DNA from: Microbacterium sp. MYb45
GTDB taxonomy: Bacteria > Actinomycetota > Actinomycetes > Actinomycetales > Microbacteriaceae
Assembly: GCF_002979655.1 (NCBI RefSeq)
Contig: NZ_PCPG01000020.1
Coordinates: forward strand, 1-57,195
Length of the DNA stretch: 57,195 bases
Direction of reading: 5' to 3'
Shown here: piece by piece, positions 24,897 to 33,115 of the stretch
Layout of the letters: every line of letters starts with the position of its first letter
Position numbering within the stretch: the stretch's first letter is position 1
Notes under the pieces: generated by a model
What the model was told of the DNA's origin: nothing
Database searches by the model: none
Seen by the model: the letters and a program-made list of their open reading frames with translations, nothing else
Program-made: the position numbers and the translations under genes

Positions 24897-25637
24897 ATGA
24901 CGGATACCGCACCACCGACGTCGGACACGACGTCGCGCATCCCCGCGTTCACCGATGAGGAGCGGGCGCATGCCGCCACGATCGTCGACATCGTGGGTCC
25001 GATCATCGTGCCGCTGGCCCGCGCGCTCGCTCCCCGCACCGAGGTGCTGCTGCACGATCTCACCAAGATGCCCGGCACGATCGCCGCGATCGGCGGCAAC
25101 ATCACCGGGCGCGGCATCGGCGGGCCTGCCACCGATCTGGGCCTGCGCACGTTCTCCTCGGGGTGGAACGAGCACCTCATCGGCTACCGGACCGAGACGA
25201 ACGACGGGTTGCCGATGCGCTCGTCCAGCATCTTCTTCCATGCCGCCAGCGGTCGACCCGTCGCCTGCCTGTGCCTGAACACCGATGTGAGCGAAGTGGT
25301 GCGCGCGCAGGAGCTGCTGCGCAGCCTGAGCGCCATCACGACCATCGATCCGTCGCTGCGATCCGAGACGATGACCGCCGAGAAGTTCCCCGCCTCCGTC
25401 GAGGATCTCGCGCAGGGCATCCTCGCCGAGGCCGTCACCGAGACCGGCATCCCGGTCGAGGCTATGAAGAAGCGGCACAAGGTGGAGGTGGTCCGGCAGC
25501 TGCGCGATCGCGGCTTCTTCACCATGCGCGAGGCCGTGCCGATCGCCGCCCAGAACCTCGGGGTCGGTCGCCACACCATCTACAACTATCTGAACGAGAT
25601 CGAGGAATCCGCGGACGCCTCGAACGAAGAGGAATAG
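24897..25637 (+). CDS. YheO/DauR-like PAS-HTH transcriptional regulator, 246 aa
   Basis: The N-terminal two thirds resemble the YheO PAS-type sensor: ALAPRTEVLLHDL, GNITGRGIGG and the later PVACLCLNTDVS. The C-terminus is the DauR-type helix-turn-helix, ending ALNLGVGRHTIYNYLNEI in the family pattern; here NLGVGRHTIYNYLNEI is seen. DauR itself controls D-arginine catabolism in Pseudomonas. This gene sits divergently from the peptide operon and directly before two S10-type genes, so it is the likely regulator of both arms. The ligand is unknown. Confidence 0.88.
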   Translation: MTDTAPPTSDTTSRIPAFTDEERAHAATIVDIVGPIIVPLARALAPRTEVLLHDLTKMPGTIAAIGGNITGRGIGGPATDLGLRTFSSGWNEHLIGYRTETNDGLPMRSSSIFFHAASGRPVACLCLNTDVSEVVRAQELLRSLSAITTIDPSLRSETMTAEKFPASVEDLAQGILAEAVTETGIPVEAMKKRHKVEVVRQLRDRGFFTMREAVPIAAQNLGVGRHTIYNYLNEIEESADASNEEE

Positions 25638-25643
25638 GGATCC

Positions 25644-27077
25644 GTGGACGAACGACGCGTCATCCGCTCCGCCACCTGCAACGGACGCCCGATCGACTAC
25701 GCGATGAGCCTCGAGCAGATCCCGCTGCGCACGGCCGACGGCACCCAGGTCGGCACGCTGTCGGCGTTCTCGTACATCGCCGAGACCGACGCCGACAGCC
25801 GTCGGCGTCGCCCCGTGCTGTTCCTGACCAACGGCGGCCCCGGCGCCGCGTCCAGCTACCTGCACCTGAGCGGCATCGGTCCGTTCCGCGCACAGATCCC
25901 CACCGACCTGGAGTCGGGTGTCCGCGCTCCGTACGGCATCGAGGAGAGCCCGTCGTCGCTGCTCGATGCCGCGGATCTGGTGTTCATCGACGCTCCGGGA
26001 ACGGGATTCGGCACGGTGGCGGAGGGCGCAGACCTCGCTCCCTTCTTCTCCATGGAGGGCGATGCCGAGGCGTTCGCCCGGGCCATCACCGAGTGGGTGG
26101 GCCGGCATCGACGCTGGGATTCTCCGAAGTACTTCCTCGGCGAGAGCTACGGCACCCACCGGGCCGCGTTCCTCGCGTCGAGCACACACGGCATGTCGAC
26201 GGTGCCGTTGGACGGCATCGCGCTGCTGGGCCAGGCAGTCAACATCCAAGAGACGGCCGAACGACCGGGCAACGTGCCCGGCGCCCTGGCGAACGTGCCG
26301 TACAAGGCCGCGGTCGCCTGGTACCACGGAGCAGGATCGCGCGAGCATGAGTCCGTCGAGGATGCCATCCAGGCCGCGCTCGACTACGCCTGGGGCGACC
26401 TCGCCACCGCCATGCTGCAGGGGACGTCGCTGCCCGGCACCGAGCTGCAGGCCGAGGCGGCTCGCCTGTCCGGCATGATCGGGATCCCCGCGGAGGAACT
26501 GGTCCGGTCCCGCCTCTGGATCTCCAAGACCGACTTCCGCAAGCGATTGCTCCGGGATCGCGGAGTCGAGGTCGGCGTGAACGACAGCCGCTACACCTCC
26601 CCCGCGACCGATCCCGGCTTCGGCGAGCTCGGACTCGACGCCGCCGGCACGCACCTCTCCCCTCGCTACACCGCGGCGTTCGCGCAGCTCTTCGAGGAGC
26701 TCTTCGACGACACCCCCGGCATCCCCTATCTCGTCCACGACGCGAACGCCGCCAGGGAATGGGAATGGGCGGATCAGGGCGGCGGCCTGTTCATGTCGAT
26801 GGGCAAGCCGTCGCCGTTCCACACCTACCCGTACCCGGCCCGTCTGAGCCGGTGGATGAAGCAGATGCCGACCGGGCGCCTGTTCATCGGCACCGGGATC
26901 TACGACTCCCTCACCACCATCGGCTCGGCGGATCATCTGCTTCGTCAGTGGGACCTGCCGCGGGAGCGCGTGGTCTCGCACTGGTACGACGGCGGTCACA
27001 TGATGTACAGCGAGAGAGACACGATCGTGAAGCTCAACGCCGATCTGCGCGACTTCGTGACGGGCGGCCACGAGTGA
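25644..27077 (+). CDS. S10-type serine carboxypeptidase-like protein, second copy, 477 aa
   Basis: TNGGPGAASS (62-71), IDAPGTGFG and nucleophile GESYGTHRA (Ser168) are visible, with Asp in GTGIYDSLTT and His in DGGHMMY completing the triad. No signal peptide is present. The GTG start is 6 nt after the regulator stop. It overlaps the next S10-type gene by GTGA. Compared with the copy at 13289, similarity is limited to the catalytic core. Confidence 0.88.
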   Translation: MDERRVIRSATCNGRPIDYAMSLEQIPLRTADGTQVGTLSAFSYIAETDADSRRRRPVLFLTNGGPGAASSYLHLSGIGPFRAQIPTDLESGVRAPYGIEESPSSLLDAADLVFIDAPGTGFGTVAEGADLAPFFSMEGDAEAFARAITEWVGRHRRWDSPKYFLGESYGTHRAAFLASSTHGMSTVPLDGIALLGQAVNIQETAERPGNVPGALANVPYKAAVAWYHGAGSREHESVEDAIQAALDYAWGDLATAMLQGTSLPGTELQAEAARLSGMIGIPAEELVRSRLWISKTDFRKRLLRDRGVEVGVNDSRYTSPATDPGFGELGLDAAGTHLSPRYTAAFAQLFEELFDDTPGIPYLVHDANAAREWEWADQGGGLFMSMGKPSPFHTYPYPARLSRWMKQMPTGRLFIGTGIYDSLTTIGSADHLLRQWDLPRERVVSHWYDGGHMMYSERDTIVKLNADLRDFVTGGHE

Positions 27078-28468
27078 CCGCCCCGGTCCGGAAGGCGCGC
27101 ATCGGCGGCGCCGAGATCGAGTACCGCGGCACCGTCGGGGAGATCGACGTCTCCGACGGCGAAGACGGCCCCGGTGCGCGCTACGTCTTCGCCGAGTACA
27201 TCCGCACCGATCTGACCGACGACGAACGTGCCGTGCGCCCCGTGCTGTTCGCGTTCAACGGCGGCCCCGGCTCGTCATCGGTGTGGCTGCACCTGGGCCT
27301 CGGCCCTCGGCGGGTGGCCGACGCCGACACGCTGCATCCGCGCATGGCTCCGCCGTTCGCCCTCGTCGACAACGCGGACTCTCCGCTCGATGTCGCCGAC
27401 CTCGTGTTCATCGATCCGCCCGGCACCGGTTACAGCAGGATCCACCCGGATGCCGATCGCGAACGTTTCCACGGTGTGGAGCAGGATGCCCGCGCGACTC
27501 TGGAGTTCATCGGCCGGTGGGTGCGGCGGAACGGCCGGGAGCAGTCGCCGCGCTTCGTGATGGGTGAGAGCTACGGCACGCATCGCGCGGCGCGCATGTC
27601 GCGTCTCGCGAACGGCGGCCCGATGCGCGGAGGCACCACGAGGGCGACCTCGCTGAACGGCGCGATCGTGCTCGGGCCGGCATTCGGACTCGGCGAACCC
27701 GCCTGGAACGGAGATGTGCGCGCGGCCTTGGAGTTCCCCACGCTCGTGCACACCGCGCGCCACCACGGTGCCGTCTCCGACCTCTCCGATGACGACGTCT
27801 CGGATTTCGCCCGCACTGAACTGCTCCCGGCGCTCGTCGCGGGAACGCAGCTGGAGGATGCGGAGCGGGAGGCCCTCGCGGCGCGCATGGGCGGGCTGCT
27901 CGGACTCCCCGCGCCGGTGCTCATCGAGCACGATCTGCGGATCACCCCGGATGCCTTCGCCCGGCTCGCGTTGCGTGAGCAGGGTCGCCAGCTCGGAATG
28001 TACGACAGCCGCTACACGCTCGCCGCCGACGGCGCCGGCTCCGACCCTGTCGCCGACGACCCGGCGATGGGCGCATACGCTCCGCAGTTCACCGGAGCGA
28101 TCCAGCACTATCTGCGCGAGGAACTCGGATACGCGAGCGACGACGAGTACCGTGCCATCGACTTCCGTCTCGCGATGGGCGGTTGGGACTGGGACGGGCA
28201 CGACTCACCCCACAGCAACTGCTTCGGCGACTTCACCGAGGCGGTGCGTCGCGACGAGCGCTTCGAGCTGATGATCGGCGTGGGCGAGTACGACCTCGTC
28301 ACGACCAGGGCGGCGACCGAGTTCACCTTCACCCGCTTCCGGTTCGATCGCTCGCGCGTACACCTGAAGGTCTACGGATCCGGCCACATGCCCTATCTCG
28401 GAGAGGCACCCCGGGTCGCGCTGGCCACGGACATTCGGGGGTTCGTCGGCGCGGGCGCTGCGCCCTAG
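27074..28468 (+). CDS. S10-type serine carboxypeptidase-like protein, third copy, 464 aa
   Basis: FNGGPGSSSVW, IDPPGTGYS and GESYGTHRA (Ser166) are followed by Asp in GVGEYDLVTT and His in GSGHMPY. No signal peptide is seen. The GTG at 27074 overlaps the previous stop; the frame running back to 26759 is inside the preceding gene and was rejected. It ends the rightward arm of the peptide locus; the cupin gene 43 bp later has its own leaderless promoter. Confidence 0.88.
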   Translation: MTAPVRKARIGGAEIEYRGTVGEIDVSDGEDGPGARYVFAEYIRTDLTDDERAVRPVLFAFNGGPGSSSVWLHLGLGPRRVADADTLHPRMAPPFALVDNADSPLDVADLVFIDPPGTGYSRIHPDADRERFHGVEQDARATLEFIGRWVRRNGREQSPRFVMGESYGTHRAARMSRLANGGPMRGGTTRATSLNGAIVLGPAFGLGEPAWNGDVRAALEFPTLVHTARHHGAVSDLSDDDVSDFARTELLPALVAGTQLEDAEREALAARMGGLLGLPAPVLIEHDLRITPDAFARLALREQGRQLGMYDSRYTLAADGAGSDPVADDPAMGAYAPQFTGAIQHYLREELGYASDDEYRAIDFRLAMGGWDWDGHDSPHSNCFGDFTEAVRRDERFELMIGVGEYDLVTTRAATEFTFTRFRFDRSRVHLKVYGSGHMPYLGEAPRVALATDIRGFVGAGAAP

Positions 28469-28511
28469 CTCGATGGATCCCGACGATGACGCCGCGGCTA
28501 CGCTGAGGCGT

Positions 28512-28877
28512 ATGGCAGATGATGTTCGCAATGTGCTCGAAGCCCTCTCCACGATCGACGAGCACTGGCAGCCGCATCGGCTCACCAGCATCAACGACTA
28601 CGACGTCAAGGTGGTCAAGCTCCAGGGCGAGTTCGTCTGGCACACCCACCCCGACACCGATGAGCTGTTCATGGTCGTCAGCGGTCAGCTGACGATCCAG
28701 CTCCGCGACCGCGATGTCGTACTGAACCCGAATGACGTGTTCGTCGTGCCGCGCGGAGTCGAGCACTGCCCGAAGGCGACCGACGAGGTGCACGCGATCC
28801 TGTTCGAGCCGAAGGGCACGGTGAACACCGGAGACGCCGGCGGCGACATGACCTCAGACTTGCACGAATTCGACTGA
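28512..28877 (+). CDS. Cupin-domain protein, 121 aa
   Basis: Single cupin barrel with metal-site pattern HTHPDTDELF and the second motif VVPRGVEHCP. ATG at 28512 fits a leaderless start, with TACGCT at 28499-28504 and 7 nt before ATG. An ATG at 28473 would extend the protein by 13 residues without a ribosome binding site. The role could be an isomerase, dioxygenase or sensor; the sequence does not say which. Confidence 0.85.
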   Translation: MADDVRNVLEALSTIDEHWQPHRLTSINDYDVKVVKLQGEFVWHTHPDTDELFMVVSGQLTIQLRDRDVVLNPNDVFVVPRGVEHCPKATDEVHAILFEPKGTVNTGDAGGDMTSDLHEFD

Positions 28878-28891
28878 GATCTGTCCGTCGC

Positions 28892-30124
28892 TCAGACCCT
28901 CGGCCACTCGCTGGTCAGGTAGGCCTCGACGGCGCGGTGCCGGAAGCTGTAGGGCTTGCCCCTGTCGATGACGCCGCGCACGGTGTCCAGGCGTTGGGCT
29001 GTGGGGCCCACCTCGGTCACTTTCGAGAACCCCATCGCCTCGGCGATGCGGGTGGCTGTGCGCTCCGGGGCAGGCAGCGCTGACATCACCTGGAGGAACT
29101 GGCGCTCTCGGGCGGGGAGTCGTTCGAGGATCCGTTCCACGTGCGCGGTCGCTTCCCGTTGGGCGCCCTGCCAGCCGCGGCGGACCTGGTCTGCGGTGAT
29201 CGTCGGAGTGGAATCTGCGTACCAGGACTGCTCACCGGCAAGCTGGAACAGGAACGGCTCTCCGCGGCAGACGTCGACGATGAGCGCTGCCGCGTCGGGG
29301 TCCATCCGCACGCGAGTGGAACCGCCGGCGCCGTCGGGAACTGCCCACCCCTCGAGGACGAACTCCTGAAGCGCTTGGGCGAGATCCTCGTCGTCGATGG
29401 CCGACAGAGTGGTGGTCTTGAAACGGCGGGCGAAGGTCGCCCCCATGCGGGCGCCAGCCATGTCTTCGAAATCCGGGAGGCCGGTGAGGTAGACGGCGAT
29501 CGGCAACGAGCGGCTGACGCGTGCACCACCGGGCACGGTGACCTCGACCTCGTGCGTGAGGGCGTCTCCGAGCGCGATGAGCAGCTGGGAAAGCGCCTTT
29601 TCATCGGTGATGTTCTGCACCTCATCGATATGGATCAGCGCCATGACACGGCCGTTGGCGATCGCGGCGAGACCGACTTCGATCAGCAGTTCGGTGAGAG
29701 CCGTGAAGGGCTCGGGCCCGTCGACACCGCGAAGCGTGAGGGAGATGCCGGAGACGGCGACGGCCTGCACGCGTGCGATGGCATCGCCGATGCGCTTCTC
29801 ACGCGACGCGGAGAGTCCGGCGTCGGTCGCGAGCTTCAGCACGGCTCCGGCGACGAGCTTCAAGGGGTCAGCTCCGGTGGGGATGCGCAGCTGCGGGGTG
29901 ACCCAGTCGCCGGCACGCGATGCCTCCTGGGCGATGCGTCGCACGAGCGTCGATTTCCCGAGCCCCGGCTCCCCGAGGATCGTTCTGCCGCGCTCCGGTA
30001 GACCCGCGAGGCGGCGAGGACGCACAACGTCGCGCCAGTCACTCAACTGCGCGGTGCGTCCTGCCCACACCTCGGGGATGGTGTCAGAGCCAGGGCTGAA
30101 GGGGTTGTCGAGTGCATCACGCAT
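28892..30124 (-). CDS. AAA-type ATPase with C-terminal winged-helix-like region, 410 aa
   Basis: ATP-binding protein with Walker A GEPGLGKST (about 51-59) and Walker B LIHIDEVQN, plus an arginine-rich sensor region. The region after about residue 330 (ERQFLQVMSALPAPERTATRIAEAMG, of which RTATRIAEAMGFSKV is the clearest part) looks like a winged helix. The architecture resembles archaeal-type/Orc-like or STAND ATPases whose function is often unknown. No partner gene is attached: convergent cupin on one side, a membrane protein upstream on the other. The start codon lies within a 26-bp palindrome. Confidence 0.8.
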   Translation of the reverse strand: MRDALDNPFSPGSDTIPEVWAGRTAQLSDWRDVVRPRRLAGLPERGRTILGEPGLGKSTLVRRIAQEASRAGDWVTPQLRIPTGADPLKLVAGAVLKLATDAGLSASREKRIGDAIARVQAVAVSGISLTLRGVDGPEPFTALTELLIEVGLAAIANGRVMALIHIDEVQNITDEKALSQLLIALGDALTHEVEVTVPGGARVSRSLPIAVYLTGLPDFEDMAGARMGATFARRFKTTTLSAIDDEDLAQALQEFVLEGWAVPDGAGGSTRVRMDPDAAALIVDVCRGEPFLFQLAGEQSWYADSTPTITADQVRRGWQGAQREATAHVERILERLPARERQFLQVMSALPAPERTATRIAEAMGFSKVTEVGPTAQRLDTVRGVIDRGKPYSFRHRAVEAYLTSEWPRV

Positions 30125-30169
30125 GTTGATAACATTATCAACATGCCGCAGCCTTGATAAGGTTATCAG
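30121..30169. promoter_or_regulatory. Two TGATAA-N2-TTATCA operators before the ATPase gene
   Basis: GCATGTTGATAA (30121-30132) and TTATCAACATGC (30135-30146) form a perfect 26-bp palindrome that contains the ATG of the ATPase. A second core, TGATAA-GG-TTATCA, lies at 30155-30168. The centres are 28 bp apart. The layout suggests cooperative binding by a dimeric repressor, for example a MarR-like protein; the regulator is not identifiable here. Confidence 0.75.
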
Positions 30170-30182
30170 CCCAACGGGTCGC

Positions 30183-30641
30183 TCAGACCACGAGTGCCAG
30201 CACCGCGAGCACGATCGCCACGACCGACGCGACGGAGCGCACGCCGTTCAGCACGTTCCAGCGCCGTTCGAACGCCGCGCGCGCAGCCGTCGATGACGAC
30301 GTGGAGCCATCCAGGGCGTTGTTCAACGGGACGTTGCCGGCGCCCGTGACGACGATCACCCCGACGAAGAAGACGACGCCCGACGCGACGAGCATCCATC
30401 CGCGCGCGTCGTCCAGATCGAGGAGCCCCGCCCACACGAGCGGGACCGGCGGCAGGAAGATCGGCAGCAGGAACAGCGGGTTCACGACAGCGCGGTTGAT
30501 CGACCTCATCGACGAGACGAAGGTCTCGTCGTCGGTACGCCCCAGCCCCGGCATCACCCCCGTCGAGAACGACCAGAACGTTCCGCCTCCGAGCGCGAGA
30601 AGAACGAGACCGAGGGCGGCGAGGATGTCGGAGAGGTCCAC
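30183..30641 (-). CDS. DUF1772-like (anthrone oxygenase-type) membrane protein, 152 aa
   Basis: Four hydrophobic helices, with the DUF1772 landmarks FWSFSTGVMPGL near the N-terminus and NVPLNNAL followed by RWNVLNGVRS late in the protein. GTG at 30641 was chosen: TAGATT, then 7 nt, then GTG fits a leaderless start. A longer frame to 30689 has no support. Members include anthrone oxygenases but most are uncharacterised. Confidence 0.7.
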   Translation of the reverse strand: MDLSDILAALGLVLLALGGGTFWSFSTGVMPGLGRTDDETFVSSMRSINRAVVNPLFLLPIFLPPVPLVWAGLLDLDDARGWMLVASGVVFFVGVIVVTGAGNVPLNNALDGSTSSSTAARAAFERRWNVLNGVRSVASVVAIVLAVLALVV

Positions 30642-30799
30642 GTCCTGCAATCTACACACCGCGCGGCGGCGTGTGACCCGCGGCCGCACGATGAGCGCGC
30701 ACCCGGCCGCGTGACGCGCATGCCGGGGCCGGGCACCAGCGCCGACGGCCGGATGGATTGAAGAGCGCCTTCAGCTCCCGCGGGAACTGGTGTGCCCTG

Positions 30800-31522
30800 T
30801 CAGTTCTTGGGGAGGGCGAGGGCCGCGATGAGCGCGTTCGTGAGCACCGCGCTCATCGTGCGGGCCACGGCCTCAGCCGCGGCCGCGGCACCCCAGTCGC
30901 CGCGCTCGATCGCCTTGGCGCGCGTGTAGACGTCGCCGCTCCAGGGGATCTCTCTGTGGAACTGCGGCAGGGTTCCGCTCGCGGACAGGAGGGCGATGCT
31001 CGCGGCGGTGCGGATGTCGGGCGTCTCGCCGTCGGTCAGCACGGAGCGCACCCGCTCGATCAACACGGCACGTCGGTCGCTTCCCAGGGCGAGCTTCGTC
31101 GTCGGGAAGATTCCGAGCGATCTGCCCTGTTCTCTCGTGAGGTCGCCGCGCTCCACGAGGCGGTCGAGGACCGGTGCACGCAGGTTCGGGCCGATCGCCG
31201 CGAGCACCGTCTGCGCATCGCGCGGCTTCCGTTCGATGTACTCGAGCCCGGGCGCGAGCAGCTCGTCGGGCGCGGACTGAGCGTCGAGCGCGTGGATGCG
31301 GCTCGTGAGCGCTCCCTCGTTGCGCATCTCGATCCGCTCCTGCAGCGCCAGGTCGCCCAGAGCAGCGCCGCCGAGCACGTAGAAGAGGATGTTCTCCCCG
31401 GCGATCGAGCCCGAATCGGGCTGGAAGAGCAGAAGCAGCACGTCTTCGACGAGCAGGGGCTCACCGAGGTGCGGGTCGGGCGAATCGTTCGTGGAGCGGG
31501 CGTCGGGCTGGTCCGTCATCAT
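30800..31522 (-). CDS. GOLPH3/VPS74-like (GPP34) protein, 240 aa
   Basis: All-helical protein matching the bacterial GPP34 pattern: LLVEDVLLLLF, VLGGAALGDLALQERIEM, and DGETPDIRTAASIALLSASG. Eukaryotic GOLPH3 binds phosphatidylinositol 4-phosphate and Golgi enzymes; bacterial members are uncharacterised. It starts inside the MerR stop codon (ATGA); AAGGAG is 4 nt upstream, or 7 nt from a second Met codon. So it belongs to the MerR operon and is probably controlled with the exporter-like gene at 32525. Confidence 0.85.
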   Translation of the reverse strand: MMTDQPDARSTNDSPDPHLGEPLLVEDVLLLLFQPDSGSIAGENILFYVLGGAALGDLALQERIEMRNEGALTSRIHALDAQSAPDELLAPGLEYIERKPRDAQTVLAAIGPNLRAPVLDRLVERGDLTREQGRSLGIFPTTKLALGSDRRAVLIERVRSVLTDGETPDIRTAASIALLSASGTLPQFHREIPWSGDVYTRAKAIERGDWGAAAAAEAVARTMSAVLTNALIAALALPKN

Positions 31523-32322
31523 CTCTCTCCTTCTTCGGGTGCGGCATCGGCGAGTGCAGCGTCGTCTGATGCAGCGTCGTCGCTCGGTGCGGCGCTCGGC
31601 CCGAACGCCTGCTCCCTGGCGAGCCCGGATGCCCGGCCGAGCACGTCGAGCTGCGCCTCGTTGTACAGCCCACCGACGGTCTCCAGGAAAGCCTGCGCCG
31701 TGACGCGCGGGCCCTTCGACAGATGCTCGGTCGGCTCGCTGAGCCACGGGTAGTCGGTGAGGTGCTGCGCGATCACCGGCGCGAACATCTCTGCCACGCG
31801 CTGACGCGTCTCGTCATCCGCCTCCACCGTGAGCGCTTCGAACTCTGCACTGCCGTCGTCGGATTCCGTCTCGACCATCGTGCGCAGATCCGCCATCGCC
31901 TCCGTGTCGTACAGCTGCTCGTAGACGAGCATGAGCGACCGCTCGGTGGTCGACAGTCTCCCCGCGACGTCCTCGAACCCGGCAGGCAGGTCGGTCGTCG
32001 ATGCTCCGTCGACGATGGCGCGGATCTCGGCCCGTGCCCGCTGCAGCCGCTCGATGCTCGCGGCGAGGTCGGCATCGATCGCAAGCAGCGCCTCTTTCGT
32101 GGTGTCCCCCGCAGAGCCGACGGACTCGATCTGGGCCAACGGGACGCCGAGGTCGCGAAGCCGCCGGATCTGCAGCAACCGGACGAGATGCCGAGCGCGG
32201 TACTGCTTGTAGCCGTTCGACATCCGCTCCGGTTCCTCGAGCAGGCCGGAGCGGTGGTAATGACGCACCGTGTTCACGGTCGTCCCCGCGAGCTCGGCGA
32301 GTTCACTCGTACTCCAGGGCAT
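31519..32322 (-). CDS. MerR-family transcriptional activator, 267 aa
   Basis: N-terminal MerR DNA-binding domain: WSTSELAELAGTTVNTVRHYHRSGLL, shown here as ELAGTTVNTVRHYHRSGLL, with the second wing NGYKQYRARHLVRLLQI. A coiled-coil dimerisation helix follows (about 85-125) and then a C-terminal effector region of about 130 residues. ATG at 32322 has AAGGATGG upstream. The protein is expected to untwist 19-bp-spacer promoters; two such sites lie directly upstream. The C-terminal inducer domain has an Ala/Asp-rich end of low complexity. Confidence 0.9.
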   Translation of the reverse strand: MPWSTSELAELAGTTVNTVRHYHRSGLLEEPERMSNGYKQYRARHLVRLLQIRRLRDLGVPLAQIESVGSAGDTTKEALLAIDADLAASIERLQRARAEIRAIVDGASTTDLPAGFEDVAGRLSTTERSLMLVYEQLYDTEAMADLRTMVETESDDGSAEFEALTVEADDETRQRVAEMFAPVIAQHLTDYPWLSEPTEHLSKGPRVTAQAFLETVGGLYNEAQLDVLGRASGLAREQAFGPSAAPSDDAASDDAALADAAPEEGER

Positions 32323-32379
32323 CCGTCCATCCTTCTGTCGGCACGCAGGGCCGGGGTCTCGGTCGTGGCGCTCAGCACC

Positions 32380-32410
32380 ATTCAAGACCCTGTTCTCGGA
32401 ACAGGGTCAA
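32380..32410 (-). promoter_or_regulatory. MerR-type promoter, leftward (merR-GOLPH3 genes)
   Basis: On the minus strand TTGACC (32410-32405), a 19-bp spacer and TTGAAT (32385-32380). The spacer region carries the perfect 10-3-10 palindrome GACCCTGTTC-TCG-GAACAGGGTC (32386-32408). A 19-bp spacer is the hallmark of MerR activation. Confidence 0.8.
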
Positions 32411-32437
32411 GACCCGACGTCGATCTGCCGAGGTCGC

Positions 32438-32468
32438 TTGACCCTGTGCGGGGAACAGGGTCTGTACT
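32438..32468 (+). promoter_or_regulatory. MerR-type promoter, rightward (exporter-like gene)
   Basis: TTGACC (32438-32443), a 19-bp spacer and TGTACT (32463-32468). The operator at 32440-32462 is the same 10-3-10 palindrome with one mismatch. It lies 57 bp before the ATG of the small multidrug-export-like gene. The two operator centres are 54 bp apart. Confidence 0.8.
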
Positions 32469-32524
32469 TCTTCCCATGCCCCGCGCCGGCTTCCGGCCGC
32501 GCCTGAAGAGAAAGAGACACCGCC

Positions 32525-33115
32525 ATGGTGGACAACCCGTACGAGTGGCTGCAGAACGCCATCGACCAGCTGCCGGAATTCCTGCAGCCGCTTCTCGTCA
32601 TGCTGGCGGGTGCGATCCCCTACATCGAGGGCGAAGGCGCCGCCGGCCTCGGCATCCTCGCAGGGATCAACCCGATCGTCGCCGCCGTCGCGGGCGCAAC
32701 AGGGAACATCCTGTGCGTCATCGGAGTGGTCTTCCTCGGTGCACGCATGAGAGAGGGCGTCGTGTCGCGGAAAGCAGCTCGCACCGAGGCGATGCGCCTC
32801 GAGCCCTCCCTCGTCGGCGGATCTGGCACGGCACCGGCTCCCGGCGGAACGTCGCCGAGCGACGCGGATCCGGAGAAGCCGTCACGGAAGACGAAGGGAC
32901 GGGCCAAGCTCGGTCGCTGGCTGGTGCGCTTCGGCGTTCCCGGCGCGAGCATCCTGGCTCCGCTCGCCCTGCCCACGATGCTGACGGCGGCGTTCTTCGT
33001 CACGTCCGGGGTGAGCAAGCGATGGGTGATCCTGTGGCAGGTCGTCGCGATCGTCTTGTGGACCAGCCTCATCGCGGCCGCGGCAACCGGCGCACTCGCC
33101 CTCCTCGGATGGTGA
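32525..33115 (+). CDS. Small multi-drug export-family membrane protein, 196 aa
   Basis: About five hydrophobic segments. The N-terminal EFLQPLLVMLAGAIPYIEGEGA motif (in part GAIPYIEGEGA) and the later GRWLVRFGVPGASILAPLALPT region match the Sm_multidrug_ex family. A hydrophilic Pro/Ser/Lys loop lies in the middle. Direct evidence for drug transport in this family is thin. The MerR-type promoter upstream supports an efflux or stress role. It ends directly against the stop of the RpiR gene, with no gap. Confidence 0.82.
   Translation: MVDNPYEWLQNAIDQLPEFLQPLLVMLAGAIPYIEGEGAAGLGILAGINPIVAAVAGATGNILCVIGVVFLGARMREGVVSRKAARTEAMRLEPSLVGGSGTAPAPGGTSPSDADPEKPSRKTKGRAKLGRWLVRFGVPGASILAPLALPTMLTAAFFVTSGVSKRWVILWQVVAIVLWTSLIAAAATGALALLGW

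Noticed and set aside
24810..27071. 753-aa minus-strand frame opposite the regulator and first S10-type gene
   Set aside because: Antisense to two genes with clear motifs; its own translation is His/Arg/Gly-rich with no domain.
30121..30169. Fur or Zur box at the ATPase start
   Set aside because: The 6-2-6 TGATAA-N2-TTATCA geometry differs from the odd-spaced 7-1-7 Fur/Zur consensus and the gene is not metal-related.
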